In this document: piece by piece, positions 47,621-61,090 of the stretch
Layout: every line of letters begins with the position of its first letter
Numbering within the stretch: the first letter of the stretch is position 1
Source of the DNA: Liolophura sinensis
Lineage: Eukaryota > Mollusca > Polyplacophora > Chitonida > Chitonidae
Assembly: GCF_032854445.1 (NCBI RefSeq)
Contig: NC_088303.1
Coordinates: 131,501-195,500 of the forward strand
Length of the DNA: 64,000 nt
Direction of reading: 5' to 3'
Translations under genes and position numbers: made by a program
Notes under the pieces: model-generated
The model's database searches: none
What the model was told of the DNA's origin: nothing
What the model saw: only the letters and a program-made list of their open reading frames with translations

Positions 47621-50600
47621 AAGTGCCTCTTTTTGTTATTCAATACCTGTTACCAATTACTAATTCTTCTTACCAATGCTTTACCTGATACATGTAGCTC
47701 TACATCACTCTACCTTTGCTAACACTCAGGTAGAGCTATACAGCATTGTATTTAATTTTCTTAGAGTAGTTCCAGAGTTCTGTTGCCTGGCACCTCAGGC
47801 ACTTATCTTGCGTGTACCACAAAAGTACAGACCTCTACAAAAATGCAAGCTACAATTTTGCCGGCCACACCTTTATTCCTTAGCAGCCTGGTCATCTATT
47901 TTCACTTTCCAGTGTAAATTTATAACAGGCATGAACTCTCGCGCCTGGCGAACAAATCCAAGGTAAGGTTACAGTTATCCCTACATGTGAACTTGGGTTT
48001 TTACAGGCAATTCAGTCATGCAGCTAATAAGTAACCTCACAATTTGGACTGGAACTACGAGGGAGGACAAGGTCATGGCAAGTTCTTATATAATATGCTT
48101 TATTACATGTCACATTTACAATTGTTTAGCTGTAAAAAAAAACCTGCTACATTTACTAAGATCCTGTGTGACATTTCACACCATACATTATTCTGGCTCG
48201 CAGAACAAGTAAATGTTAACATGAGCAGCCTCGCCATATAGCTCTTCACTGTACTGGCAGGACTGCAGGCTGTATAAACGGGCTACTGCGTCCTAGCTGT
48301 CATGAGTTGACGCAGCCCAAGCCAGAGTTGGGCAGGATGCACAAGCTGGCTCCATTGTTAAAACTTGGACACTGCCATAAAACAATCTTTGTCATCATGA
48401 AAACTCTTCTGCAGCTTACAAGAAACAAAACACGCTAAAAAACAGGGGATTTACAATTTACAGCAAAGCTCTACTGCCGTACTGCTATTGCACTGGACAT
48501 CCAACACAGGCTCAATGGAGGTTTGATTTTGGAAAACTTGATCAAGTCCTTCAGAAGTCTTGAGAATGTTCACACACTGGTGTATGCTTTTCCTACTATG
48601 TTATCATCTCTATTTCTAACAGACATAAGAGCAACTGCATAGGCTATGATGTATAACTGTGCCGGCAAGTTCTGTACATGGACAGAGCTGGAGGTAAGCG
48701 CACATGACAAGAAAGCCACAGCCCCCAAAAAGGTTGACATCACAGGCATTAAAGACATCTCCTTCTGAACTATACATCAAAAGGAGAGAAAAAACTGATG
48801 GGAAGAAATTAAAACTGAAATCTACATATGAAATCTACCAAGACAATACATGGATCCAGTTCAAACATTTTGGTCATGGAACGTTATCAGGAGTTGTCTC
48901 CCTTAACACATAACTGTCTGCAGAATCAGTAGTAATTCTCCTGTGAATACAATCTGTAACCGTCTGTAATTATGTATTTAATGATTTCCTCAACTGTTCC
49001 ATTTACAACTTTTGTGACTTAATTTTCTGTACTCTAAATCATGTGTGTTACCAACACATACAGAAATGCATTTCATAAAAAATGATGCACCATTATGCGT
49101 GAAAGACTGAAGCATTTTCTTAGTTGGGTATTTAACACTACGGATGTAAAGCGTAACTGAAAGATTAACGTGATGTGGAAGGTCATTTATAACTGGCAAT
49201 GACAATGATGCTTTCATACCTTAAGACAATTCACTGCCCATACACAGAAGAGAATGGCTCACCAGATGAAAGATGCAACTTGTAATTTGTTATCTGGCAG
49301 ACATCACTAATTTCATCCACAAAATAAAGATTAGCATAATATTTAAGACAGTGGAGTTTGTATGAAGAAAATATTTTTCCATATTTCTCAGGAACTGTGA
49401 ATGTACAATGTACACGCATTCAAGAGACTTCCCTACACTGGTCACTGTTGTCAAATTAACAGTGACAAGGTTTACAATAGGTTATGCATAGCTGCAAACG
49501 CTCTTATTTTTAGGGTCTAAGTTTTTTAAACCAATTTTTTTCTTTTAGTTTTTCTACCTTACAGAAAGTCTGTTTTTTCAGTTGTAGTCTACATGTACCG
49601 CCCATCATAATACATGGTATGGGTCAGTCTCCACAAACCATATGATGTAGCTTAGGGGCAGGTAATCATGCATATTTCACACAGGGGTTGACTTCTTGTA
49701 GCAAAATGATTCCTTGCAGATGGTAAAATATACCTGTTATATTATATGGGCCTTGAATATTTATATTTACCTTACATAGGTAATATGTATTTGACAGTTA
49801 AGCAGCTGCAATTACATGTGGATGATAAAATTATGATACCCCTTCCCCTCCCAAAATATATATACAAGTATAAAGAAACTCCACAACGTTCATTTGCACA
49901 ATGATCATTTATATTCTCACGTAAACATAATGATCATTAATATTCTCATGTAAACGGAATTATTGCAGTGCTCAGCACTATGCTAAAATCCCTATCATCT
50001 AAGTCATTTTAGAAATCAAGGGCGCTCTATAAAGCTCTGAGCTTCACGTACAGAAGGTTGTCATTATAGTGTTAGAGGGATGTAAGAATTAACCTAATAA
50101 TTCATATGAGACAGACAGCGGGATTTCGCCGTAGATCAACAGAAACTTTGACAACATAAACTTAAAAACTGCAACAAATACAACATACAAGTAAATTCAC
50201 ATTCACCAAAAGGACAGTGCATGATGATGGCCCAATTGCTATTAACCGATCCATAATAACAGAAAACCTTTATACTGGCAAACTAAACTGTGCTATACTT
50301 CATAAACACCAAAAGGCATAGCATCTTTATGTCAGCGCTCGATCCCTTGAACAGATCCCTTGAAATATTATTTATTACTAATTTAAATGATGATCTATAA
50401 ATGATACCTCTATAAACATTGATGGTACAGACATCTTAACTGAGACAACATCCAGGTGAATACAGCATTCACTGTCACTACAAAGCTTGCATTCAGCACT
50501 AGCTAGCTTGACCCGGATAAAAACAATATTATATCTGTGGGTGGCTGATGAGTGTTTGAGCAGTATACAGTAACCCACATGTATCACTGAAGGATAATTA

Positions 50601-51267
50601 GGAGTAAGGCCAATGGATCCAATATTACATGCAGGTCTGACCAGGCAGAAGTTGTTTCAGACTGACATATATTTGACCTGAAATACTCTGTGATTTGTGA
50701 GAGGTACGCATAAACTACAGGTGACAGCTATCACAACACACATCCATGCCAGGAAAAGAGGTTGACAAACAGGTCAGAGGAATAAGGTCAGTGTACAATA
50801 TGTACAATATTCATCACTGCTCATACAAAGTAGACTACCGGGCTAGGAGGAGTGTATGTACGCCACTCTTTTCACAAGCATCAACCAGTTTGAATACGAT
50901 CTGTATTTGCAAGTTAAGGTTTCCAGCTCTTACTGTCAGAAAGCAATCCTGTTTCAAAGTTTTAGGCACCATGTTTTGAAAAAAATACACAGTACATATT
51001 GGCCTCTACTGGCATGCCTCCAAATACCATTCAAGTCAGTCTTACAACTAGACTTTTATTTTCCATGTCGGCACACACATAACGCAGACAAGGCAGGTAT
51101 TACCCTTGTGCATGTCACTGGAATCAGAAACTACATTTCAAGTGACTGGGCTGTTGTTTCCGTTGATATGGACCTTCAGTTTTTCCCCTATACTAGACCA
51201 GGTTCTGCTGGGTGTGAACTGAGCTGACAGAACACTCTTGTGGCAGCCATTCCTATGGTGATACAGG
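47621..51267. other. Non-repetitive DNA between arrays
   Basis: It lies between the convergent dok and znrf genes. Open stretches at 47676–47966, 48704–48913 and 50856–51227 (123 codons) have protein-like patches, but I recognise no family and see no matching set of splice phases. It could include distal znrf 3'UTR on the reverse strand. Confidence 0.4.
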
Positions 51268-53100
51268 TATTACCAGAGTGTGTGCCCTCACAATATACAT
51301 ATATTACCAGAGTATGTGCCCTCACAATGTACACGTATTACCAGAGTATGTGCCCTCAAAATGTACATGTATTACCAGAGTGTGTGCCACACAATATACA
51401 TGTATTACCAGAGTGTGTGCCACACAATATACATGTATTACTAGAGTATGTGCCCACACAATGTACATGTATTACCAGAGTATGTGCCCACACAATGTAC
51501 ATGTATTACCAGAGTATGCGCCCACACAATGTACATGTATTACCAGAGTACGTGCCCACACAATGTACATGCATTACAAGAGTATGTGCCCACACAATGT
51601 ACATGCATTACAAGAGTATGTGCCCACACAATGTACATGTTTTACCAGAGTATGTGCCCACACAATGTACATGAATGACCAGAGTATGCACCCACACAAT
51701 GTGCATGTACATGTATTACCAGAGTATGTGCCCACACAATATACATGTATTACTAGAGTATGTGCCCACACAATGTACATGTATTACCAGAGTATGTGCC
51801 CACACAATGTACATGTATTACCAGAGTATGTGCCCACACAATGTACATGTATTACCAGAGTATGCGCCCACACAATGTACATGTATTACCAGAGTACGTG
51901 CCCACACAATGTACATGCATTACCAGAGTATGTGCCCACACAATGTACATGTTTTACCAGAGTATGTGCCCACACAATGTACATGAATGACCAGAGTATG
52001 CACCCACACAATGTGCATGTACATGTATTACCAGAGTATGTGCCCACACAATGTACATGTATTACCAGAGTATGTGCCCACACAATGTACATGTATTACC
52101 AGAGTATGTGCCCACACAATGTACATGTATTACCAGAGTATGTGCCCACACAATGTGCATGTACATGTATTAACAGAGTATGTGCCCACATAATGTACAT
52201 GTATTAACAGAGTATGTGCCCACACAATGTACATGTATTACCAGAGTATGCGCCCACACAATGTACATGTATTACCAGAGTATGTGCCCACACAATGTGC
52301 ATGTACATGTATTACCAGAGTATGTGCCCACACAATGTGCATGTACATGTATTAACAGAGTATGTGCCCACACAATGTACATGTATTACCAGAGTATGTG
52401 CCCACACAATGTACATGAATGACCAGAGTATGTGCCCACACAATGTGCATGTACATGTATTAACAGAGTATGTGCCCACACAATGTACATGTATTAACAG
52501 AGTATGTGCCCACACAATGTACATGTATTACCAGAGTATGCGCCCACACAATGTACATGTATTACCAGAGTATATGCCCACACAATGTACATGTATTACC
52601 AGAGTATGTGCCCACACAATGCACATGTATTACCAGAGTATGCGCCCACACAATGTACATGTATTACCAGAGTATGCACCCACACAATGTACATGCATTA
52701 CCAGAGTATGTGCCCACACAATGTACATGTATTACCACAGTATGTGCCCACATAATGTACATGTACATATATTACCAGAGTATGTGCCCACACAATGCAC
52801 ATGTATTACCAGAGTATGTGCCCATACAGTGTGCATGTATTACCAGAGTATGCGTCCACACAATGTACATGTATTACCAGAGTATGTGCCCACACAATGC
52901 ACATGTATTACCAGAGTATGTGCCCACACAATGTGCATGTATTACCAGAGTATGCGCCCACACAATGTACATGTATTACCAGAGTATGTGGTCACACAAT
53001 GCACATGTATTACCAGAGTATGCGCCCACACAATGTACATGTACATGTATTACCAGAGTATGCTCCCACACAATGTGCGTGTACATGTTTGTCCAGAACG
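51268..53100 (+). repeat. 34-bp minisatellite, about 54 copies
   Basis: The unit is gtatgtgcccacacaatgta followed by catgtattaccaga. A block of about 310 bp starting near 51448 recurs at 51760 with the same variant units (gaatgacc, gcatgtacatg), so several units expanded together. Confidence 0.96.
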
Positions 53101-53194
53101 TGGCCTTGACAGGTAACAATAACAGTGAAACAGGATATCTACAGTTCAACATCATCAACTATTCATGGAAGTTGCAGCCAAATTGTTGCACATG

Positions 53195-54420
53195 ATCAGT
53201 GATAGATCTGGGACCTGGCAACATAAGTGACAAGGACAGGTACAAAATCAGTGAGAAGGCAGGGACAAAATCAATGATAGATCTATGACCTGGCAACATA
53301 AGTTACAAGGACAGGTATAAAATCAGTGACAAGGACAGGTACAAAATCAGTGACAAGGACAGGTACAAAATCAGTGACAAGGGCAGGTACAAAATCAGTG
53401 ACAAGGACAGGTATAAGATCAGTGATAGATCTAGAACCTGTCAACATCAGTGACAAGGACAGGTACAAAATCAGCGAGAAGGACAGGTACAAAATCAATG
53501 ATAGATCTGGGACCTGGCAACATCAGTGAAAAGGACATGTACAAGATCAATGATAGATTTGGGACCTGGCAACATCAGTGATAAGGACAGGTACAAAATC
53601 AATGATAGATCTGGGACCTGGCAACATCAGTGACAAGAACAGGTACAGAATCAGTGACAAGGACAGGTATAAGATCAGTGATAGGTCTGGGACCTGTCAA
53701 CATCAGGGACAAGAACAGGTACAAAATCAATGACAGATCTGGGACCTGGCAACATCAGTGACAAAAACAGGTACAGAATCAGTGACAAGGACAAGTATAA
53801 GATCAGTGATAGATCTGGGACCTGTCAACATCAGGGACAAGGACAGGTACAAAATCAATGACAAGGACAGGTACAAAATCAATGATAGATCTGGGACCTG
53901 GCAACATCAGTAACAAGGACAGGTACACAATCAGTGACAAGGACAGGTATAAGATCAGTGATAGATCTGGGACCTGTCAACATCAGTGACAAGGACAGGT
54001 ACAAAATCAATGATAGATCTGGGACCTGGCAACATCAGTGACAAGGACAGGTACAAAATCAATGATAGATCTGGGGCCTGGCAATATCAGTGGCAAGAAC
54101 AGGTATAAGATCAGTGATAGATCTGGGACCTGTCAACATCAGGGACAAGGACAGGTACAAAATCAGTGATATGAACAGGTATAAGATCAGTGATAGATCT
54201 GGGACCTGACAACATCAGGGACAAGGACAGGTACAAAATCAGTGATATGAACAGGTATAAGATCAGTGATAGATCTGGGACCTGACAACATCAGGGACAA
54301 GGACAGGTACAAAATCAGTGACAAGGCAGGTACAAAATCAATGAAAGATCCAGGACCTGGCAATATCAGTGACAAGGACAGGTACAAAATCAGTGACAAG
54401 GACAGGTACAAAATCAAATG
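53195..54420 (+). repeat. Composite array of 24-bp and about 52-bp modules
   Basis: Module 1 is aggacaggtacaaaatcagt followed by gaca. Module 2 is gatagatctgggacctggca, acatcagtg. They alternate in varying ratios, so there is no single period. Confidence 0.92.
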
Positions 54421-56142
54421 AATATATTTTACAAAAATTTCAATTTTTTTTTTTTAAATCAGATAAAAAAAATGAAAGACTGTATCTACTGGTTAGTTTC
54501 ATGGTCTCCCTAAAACCCCTCCTCCCACATCAGCCCTCCACTCCCTCGATTATGCTAGGACACATCCACAATTCCTGGATCTAACCCTGATAATGACTAA
54601 TTATGTCACCTGCATTTTTAACCATTATATAAATGTGTATAGTGGTCTGGAACAAGCAGCATTGTCACAACATCAAATCACACAAACACATGCCTGTTAT
54701 GTGCTCCAAAACTCTTATTTACCCGGAAATATTAATCTTGTGTTTTAATACAAACTATCTGTACTTCCATCTCTCAATTTTCAGTAACAATTTTTAATGT
54801 ATAGAGTATAAATTATCACAGATATCAGCTGTACTGTTACAGGGCATGGCACATCTACCTGATGCGTTTCAATCATAAATCCTACCTGCACATTGTTTAT
54901 AACAACCTACCTCGACACTATTATACAAAGTACTGTACAAGCTCCAAACACAATACAAACTTCACGCTATAAAACTCATACAGATCAAACTGTGCAGAGA
55001 TAACTATTGCAAAGTGTTCAAGGTTAAGGACTATATAATTATATATAATATGCTTACACATTAATCAAGATTTTCATATTAAGTGTATCTTTCCTTAATT
55101 AACAAAAGAAAAATTTGAATGAAAGGCATATATGTACTATGGTAGCCTTATAGGGGCTAGAGAACTTCAAAAATGTGGGATGGACCCATTGATACTTCAT
55201 TTCTGCCAAATTCCTGCACACACGTCGCTATCAAAGCACTTAGTGCCAAAACATTTCCTGTCTCCTAAATCAAAGCAAGACATAAATGTCGCTGGATACT
55301 ACAGACATGCATGTAAATGTGGCTGGATACTAGAGACATATACATGTATGTATACATGTATTAACTTATTCATTTGACTGGTGTTTTATGCGTACTCAAG
55401 AATATTTCACTTATATGACGCCAGCCAGTATTATGGTGGGAGGACACCAGGCAGGGCCTGAGAGAAACCCATGACAATCTGCATTTTGCAGGCAGACCTT
55501 CCCACGATGCATGCTACAGATAAATACCGAGGTGAAAGGGTGGGTTTTAAATGGATCTGGCATGGCTATGTGTGGGTACATGTAAGTTGTGGGGGAGAAG
55601 CTTAGACAGATAATGTACTAACTGTAGCTACAATTATAATCCCTCCATACATAGTGATGTGGCTCACAAGTCCACAAACAATCTAGAATTGTTGTCCAAA
55701 TGCCTCTGTCATGTTTACGTACATGTACACTAGAGCTTCATTTAATACAGACTGCTTGCAATTAACCTGTGTAATCCACATGTATCACCCAGTTACCTCC
55801 CCTCCCTTGATTTCAGCAAACTACATGTATGATTATAGGCATCGGCACATAAATGTGGAAGGTTTCACAAGCTTTCATCCTTTTGCTAGGATGTTTTTCA
55901 AGGTATGACACTTGACAAGTACTCAAGGTATGACACTTGACAATAACAATGTATAGAGTGAGAGGGTCTAAAGTTTGTGAAACCATTCCCATTTGTGTTG
56001 TGATGCCTCAACTTTATCATCAATGAACCCAAGTATGACTAAGTCAAAAACTACACACATGTATGTTGTCAGGGTTAGCATACACAGCATGAACCAAATA
56101 TACAGCAAGACCCAGGACCAATGTACATGTATATGAAGAATA
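54421..56142. other. Non-repetitive DNA with one SINE
   Basis: AT-rich; no recognisable exon. The SINE at 55364–55507 is listed separately. A short direct repeat aaggtatgacacttgacaa occurs at about 55900–55945. Confidence 0.5.
55364..55507 (-). mobile_element. SINE type B, reverse orientation, 5'-truncated
   Basis: The + strand shows the tail first (gtactcaagaatatttcact, then tatgacgccagccag and attatggtggg), then body sequence up to gcagaccttccca, which is the reverse of the tgggaaggtttgtcagc part of the full-length copy. Confidence 0.85.
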
Positions 56143-57262
56143 CCTTGTGTCAAGAAGCATTGGGTTCATCAATATGGACATCATCATACCACCATACAAT
56201 CCACCTCACAATCTGAATTCCATACCGTGTGTCAAGAAGCATTGGGTTCATCAATATGGACATCATCATACCACCATACAATCCACCTCACACTGTGAAT
56301 ACCATACCATGTGTCAAGAAGCATTGGGTTCATCAATATGATCATCATCATACCACCATACAATCCACCTCACAATCTGAATTCCATACCGTGTCAAGAA
56401 GCATTGGGTTCATCAATATGGACATCATCATACCACCATACAATCCACCTCACAATCTGAATACCATACCGTGTGTCAAGAAGCATTGGGTTCATCAATA
56501 TGAACATCATCATACCACCATACAATCCACCTCACAATCTGAATTCCATACCGTGTGTCAAGAAGCATTGGGTTCATCAATATCGACACCATCATACCAC
56601 CATACAATCCACCTCACAATCTGAATTCCATACCGTGTGTCAAGAAGCATTGGGTTCATCAATATGGACACCATCATACCACCATACAATCCACCTCACA
56701 ATCTGAATTCCATACCGTGTGTCAAGACGCATTGGGTTCATCAATATGGACACCATCATACCACCATACAATCCACCTCACACTGTGAATACCATACCAT
56801 GTGTCAAGAAGCATTGGGTTCATCAATATGGACACCATCATACCACCATACAATCCACCTCACAATCTGAATTCCATACCGCGTGTCAAGAAGCATTGGG
56901 TTCATCAATATGAACATCATCATACCACCATACAATCCACCTCACAATCTGAATACCATACCGTGTGTCAAGAAGCATTGGGTTCATCAATATGAACATC
57001 ATCATACCACCATACAATCCACCTCACACTGTGAATACCATACCGTGTGTCAAGAAGCATTGGGTTCATCAATATGAACATCATCATACCACCATACAAT
57101 CCACCTCACAATCTGAATTCCATACCGCATGTCAAGAAGCATTGGGTTCATCAATATGAACATCATCATACCACCATACAATCCACCTCACAATCTGAAT
57201 TCCATACCGTGTGTCAAGAAGCATTGGGTTCATCAATATGAACATCATCATACTACCACAGA
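56143..57262 (+). repeat. 82-bp minisatellite, about 13.6 copies
   Basis: The unit contains gtgtgtcaagaagcattggg, ttcatcaatatgaacatcat, cataccaccatacaatccac and ctcacaatctgaattccata. Copies differ at a few positions; two end types (cacaatctgaattcc, cacactgtgaatacc) are interspersed. The last unit passes into the exon-like segment at 57265. Confidence 0.96.
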
Positions 57263-57264
57263 AT

Positions 57265-57551
57265 CCACCTACATTAATGCTCTATTAAGTGCTCTTAGTG
57301 CAAATTCTGGCCAGAACAGTACAGATAATGATCTACATTTAGTTACCTGGTATAAAAGCCTTTGTCAACTTGCATCCAAATCTACTATCCCCTATGAGAT
57401 GTGGCTGCACATACAGGTATTCTTGCTCATCAAAATTTCTTTCTTACGTGTACATAACATAGTGCATCCATACACAGGCATCAACACTTCCAACATACCA
57501 ACACATCTTCATGTACCTGGACTTAATATAGCCATTCTAAAACATTATCAG
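57265..57551 (+). CDS. Exon-like open segment, unrecognised protein
   Basis: Just after the 82-bp array, a possible acceptor (actaccacag) opens a reading frame of about 95 codons: STYINALLSALSANSGQNST..., HLVTWYKSLCQLASKS, then YEMWLHIQ followed by a gtattc donor at 57416. The frame also continues to a second possible donor after KHYQ (gtattt at 57552). The composition looks like an alpha-helical protein segment. I recognise no family. It may be one exon, two exons with a very short intron, or chance sequence antisense to the znrf 3'UTR. Confidence 0.3.
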
Positions 57552-57812
57552 GTATTTATCAGCTAAATTCACACAATGCAGTGTAGTATGCACTTGCAGC
57601 ATACAACCAACTTCCAAAGGATAGACAGTTATGCAGTTTGGATGAAAACAGACCGTACAGAGTAGAGCATGTCCTAAGTTCAAGCAGTTGTGACCTGAAA
57701 TATTAAACCATATTGTAGTAATGCAGCTTTATCACTGGTAGGTTGTCACATTGAGCGTCATGTTGGGATACAGCTGGACACATAATGTAAGCTAAACATG
57801 TACTGTTGTTAG

Positions 57813-57969
57813 GGTGAGGAATCTGATGAGGGTGGCCATAACACTGTGACAGTCTCCTGTAGGGCTGCCACAGACACACTGCCACACCAAAAAACAAGCA
57901 GAATTCACAAAGGAACACAACATATACTGTGTGTACCAGGCGATTTGCAGATAGAAAAATATGTCCAAG
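57813..57969 (+). CDS. Second exon-like open segment, unrecognised protein
   Basis: An acceptor-like ttgttag precedes 57813. In phase 0 it reads GEESDEGGHNTVTVSC..., then GTQHILCVPGDLQIEKYVQ, and meets a possible donor (gttagc) at 57970. Phase 0 agrees with the phase 0 end of the preceding candidate at 57551. Just beyond, another frame stays open (FPVHTKPLYIPRDVNTDTG), so the downstream boundary is unclear and a frameshifted or broken gene is possible. Confidence 0.25.
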
Positions 57970-58431
57970 GTTAGCACATTTTCCAGTGCACACCAAACCA
58001 CTGTATATACCAAGAGATGTCAACACTGACACAGGTCTGTTGGCTGGCTGGTTGGCGTCATCATATGATCTCAAGTCTCAAGAAATTCATAAACTGTCTT
58101 GTCCCACACATCTTCACACCAGAAGGTGTATGTGGCTAACTAGAAATTCAATATGGTCCCCCTACCCGAAAGACAGAACAACAAAAATGCTCTTTTATAC
58201 AGAGCATTCTCTTCAGCTCATTATCAGACAGCTGAGGCAAGCTATAGTGCTTGTTTTAAATATAGTCTTTTTCTTTTATATGTACCATAAAATCAAGATG
58301 CATCACACTGAGTCATTGGTTACATACATATACATATATACAACATCTTCTGAGGGCTTCACCAGTACTCATCTGAAATGTTCATGAGGAGTTGCACAAT
58401 TTTTTTTACATGCACAGTGTCATCTCCATTC
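57970..58431. other. Region between exon-like segments and znrf last exon
   Basis: A + frame stays open to 58387, but no boundary or family can be assigned. On the reverse strand it is probably znrf 3'UTR. Confidence 0.4.
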
Positions 58432-58545
58432 TAAACACAATTTGTAGTGTAGCACATGGCTAATTTGAAACACCATCTGTAGTGTAGCACATGGCTAGTT
58501 TTAAATACCATCTGTAGTGTAGCACATGGCTAATTCTAAACACGT
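58432..58545 (+). repeat. About 38-bp tandem triplication
   Basis: Three copies of tgtagtgtagcacatggcta with spacer taaacaccatc-type sequence lie in the presumed znrf 3'UTR. Confidence 0.9.
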
Positions 58546-58683
58546 TCTGAGAATTAAAATCACCCTGGGCACAGATGAGAAGCACATATCCACACAGGTG
58601 TAGTCTTCATTCTTAACCCCAGGATGACATTCATCCCCAAACGTGTGTGTTGACAGATGATGCCACCCCTCGTGCCCCTCCTG

Positions 58684-58741
58684 TTAATCTTGTGGATGTT
58701 CTGGACATGACCTATTCACCTCAAACCACCGGTCAATACAC
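58684..58741 (-). CDS. znrf (ZNRF1/2-like): ZNRF-type E3 ubiquitin ligase, last coding exon (RING C-terminal half and stop)
   Basis: The reverse-strand acceptor gtcttccag precedes 58741. One base completes Ala, giving HKA, then CIDRWFEVNRSCPEHPQD and TAA at 58686–58684. The phase fits the two-base exit of the upstream exon exactly. The end of the RING (Cys...CPEH, with His in the final ligand place) and the short tail match ZNRF1/2. The intron of 2349 bp contains an AT microsatellite and a 36-bp array. The 3'UTR runs to lower coordinates; I could not fix its end. Confidence 0.95.
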
Positions 58742-59744
58742 CTGGAAGACAAAAAGACAGGTCCTGTCATACATATGTCCATCTGCATGTATACAAGCTG
58801 ATGTATAGATAATTAGATGACACACTGAACTAATAGCCTATTAGCTTATATTAGCTTGATCATTTATAATATACTCCCATTCTTCGTTGGTTCAGTCAGC
58901 TGAAGTATTCTTCAAGTTGCAGCCGAATGGCCTCAGAGCAATGAGGACACAGGTTCAAATCCCGTTCCAGCTGGATTAGCTGTGGCTTTTAGTTAGACAG
59001 TTTGCCAGCCAGGCACATGCACAACATTAAACACAAATTAAATGAACAGATAATCACTTCACTAATTATTCAATCAGCTACAATGACACCTAAAAAATTC
59101 ATTAGTGAGCAAAAGTATTGTATTTGCTTGATTAATGTTTATCTGAGCAATTGGGTTTAAATCTGAAATAAGCCAAAGAGTGCCCTAAAGTGCACAAGGC
59201 TACAGAATCTCTCATTTAAACACAGACATTGAGCAACACTTGAGAAGATGATTACCATGAACAAGTTTCAATAAACCAACTCTAAGAATACCCTGTTCCT
59301 CCAGTTATGTGCAAGGAAGGATATATCTGGTGTACATCTCTTGTCCAGATTGATAAACACACAGGCCCACTTACCTAAGGAATGCATGCAGGTGTTTACA
59401 TTTAAAATACCACACTTCAACTAAGTGTTTGATACACATTTTCAGGCATGCGCTGAACTGTAACTTGACATGCAGAAAATCCCAGCTCCCTAAAGCCTAG
59501 ATGTACGGGTACATAAAGCACACTACTGAATCCATATAAATTCTATTTTCTGAAGGTTTTGAAAAACACGTGATGATGATGTTGCAGAAAAACTTCAAAT
59601 GTACATGTACTAAAACTTGTCCATGGAAGTGCGTCTAACCCTAACTCCTAAATGTATAGCCAATGTGAAAAACAAATACAAATCTTACTATCAAGTCTAG
59701 CTTCTACTGTATACACACATGCACACACATACATATGTGTGTGT

Positions 59745-59786
<42 letters not shown>

Positions 59787-60431
59787 ATATATACATTCGT
59801 GGGTCAGTGCCCAAAATAACCAAATGTACAAGTAGGATTGACAAACACAGGACGTACACATTTCACATAACAGCCACATCCTAGGCTCTTGTACAAGACA
59901 CATACATGGACATGTAGATCTACATGTACTGGGTGCAGCACCTGCAACTATCTGAAGATGAAGATGCGAGATCTTGTCTAAACACAACGTGGAAAAGTTT
60001 CAGCATCAGGACTGAGTGCCACATTAAACAGAATGGGAGCTAATCAACGATTACACGAAGTGCCGTGTAATATTTCTATACATGAACATCTCCCACTGAT
60101 CTACATGCACACAGATTATGCACTGCATGTACATGACCTGCTTGCCAGTGTAAACTTTTAAGTTATGGAACATCCCACATTCAGAATGCTACAAAGGAGT
60201 CTAGAATAGGTAAAAAAAAAAAAAGCAAAATTCCCATGGTTCTCTGAGTGCACATGATGCAAGTATATGTATTTTGATGCACTCACATATTATGAATCAA
60301 GATTATTTCTCTATGTGTTTGCAGATAACCAGTATATTTAACAATTATGAATTTATAGATGTAAAACAAATGTTTTATAAATTTGTAAAGTGACCTTTAA
60401 AGGCTTTGTGGTTAATAGTGGACACAGATCA
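58742..60431 (-). other. znrf last intron, part nearest the stop exon
   Basis: Mostly unique AT-rich DNA. A tRNA/SINE-like box B (ggttcaaatcc) at about 58950 suggests an old decayed SINE. The AT microsatellite is listed separately. Confidence 0.5.
59711..59793. repeat. Microsatellite: CA/TG and AT dinucleotides
   Basis: Blocks of acacac, gtgtgtgt and about 17 AT repeats at 59747–59780, then gtgtgt and tatata. Confidence 0.95.
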
Positions 60432-61010
60432 TACATGTACAGGAGGAACTTAAGCCAGCTTAACTCATACATGTACAGGAGAAACTTAGGCCAGCTTAAC
60501 TCATACATGTACAGGAGAAACTTAGGCCAGCTTAACTCATACATGTACAGGAGGAACTTAGGCCAGCTTAACTCATACATGTACAGGAGAAACTTAGGCC
60601 AGCTTAAATCATATATGTACAGGAGGAACTTAAGCCAGCTTAACTCATACATGTACAGGAGAAACTTAGGCCAGCTTAAATCATACATGTACAGGAGAAA
60701 CTTAGGCCAGCTTAACTCATACATGTACGGGAGGAACTTAAGCCAGCTTAACTCATACATGTACAGGAGAAACTTAGGCCAGCTTAAACCATATATGTAC
60801 ATGAGAAACTTAAGCCAGCTTAAATCATATATGTACAGGAGAAACTTAAGCCAGCTTAACTCATACATGTACATGAGAAACTTAAGCCAGCTTAAATCAT
60901 ATATGTACAGGAGAAACTTAAGCCAGCTTAACTCATACATGTACAGGAGAAACTTAGGCCAGCTTAACTCATACATGTACAGGAGAAACTTTAGCCAGCT
61001 AATGGTCTGT
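60432..61010 (+). repeat. 36-bp array in znrf last intron, about 16 copies
   Basis: The unit is aggagaaacttaggccagct followed by taactcatacatgtac. Frames are open on both strands because of the period. It begins only about 80 bp from the RING exon donor. Confidence 0.95.
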
Positions 61011-61090
61011 GCCAGTACTCTTTCTTCTGAATGTCTATACAAGTGCATGTATACACATGTGCACGCGCCTCCACTTAGCCTGATACTTAC

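Noticed and set aside
50856-51227. 123-codon frame as a gene
   Set aside because: It has some protein-like patches but no recognisable family and no matching splice signals, so it was not called.
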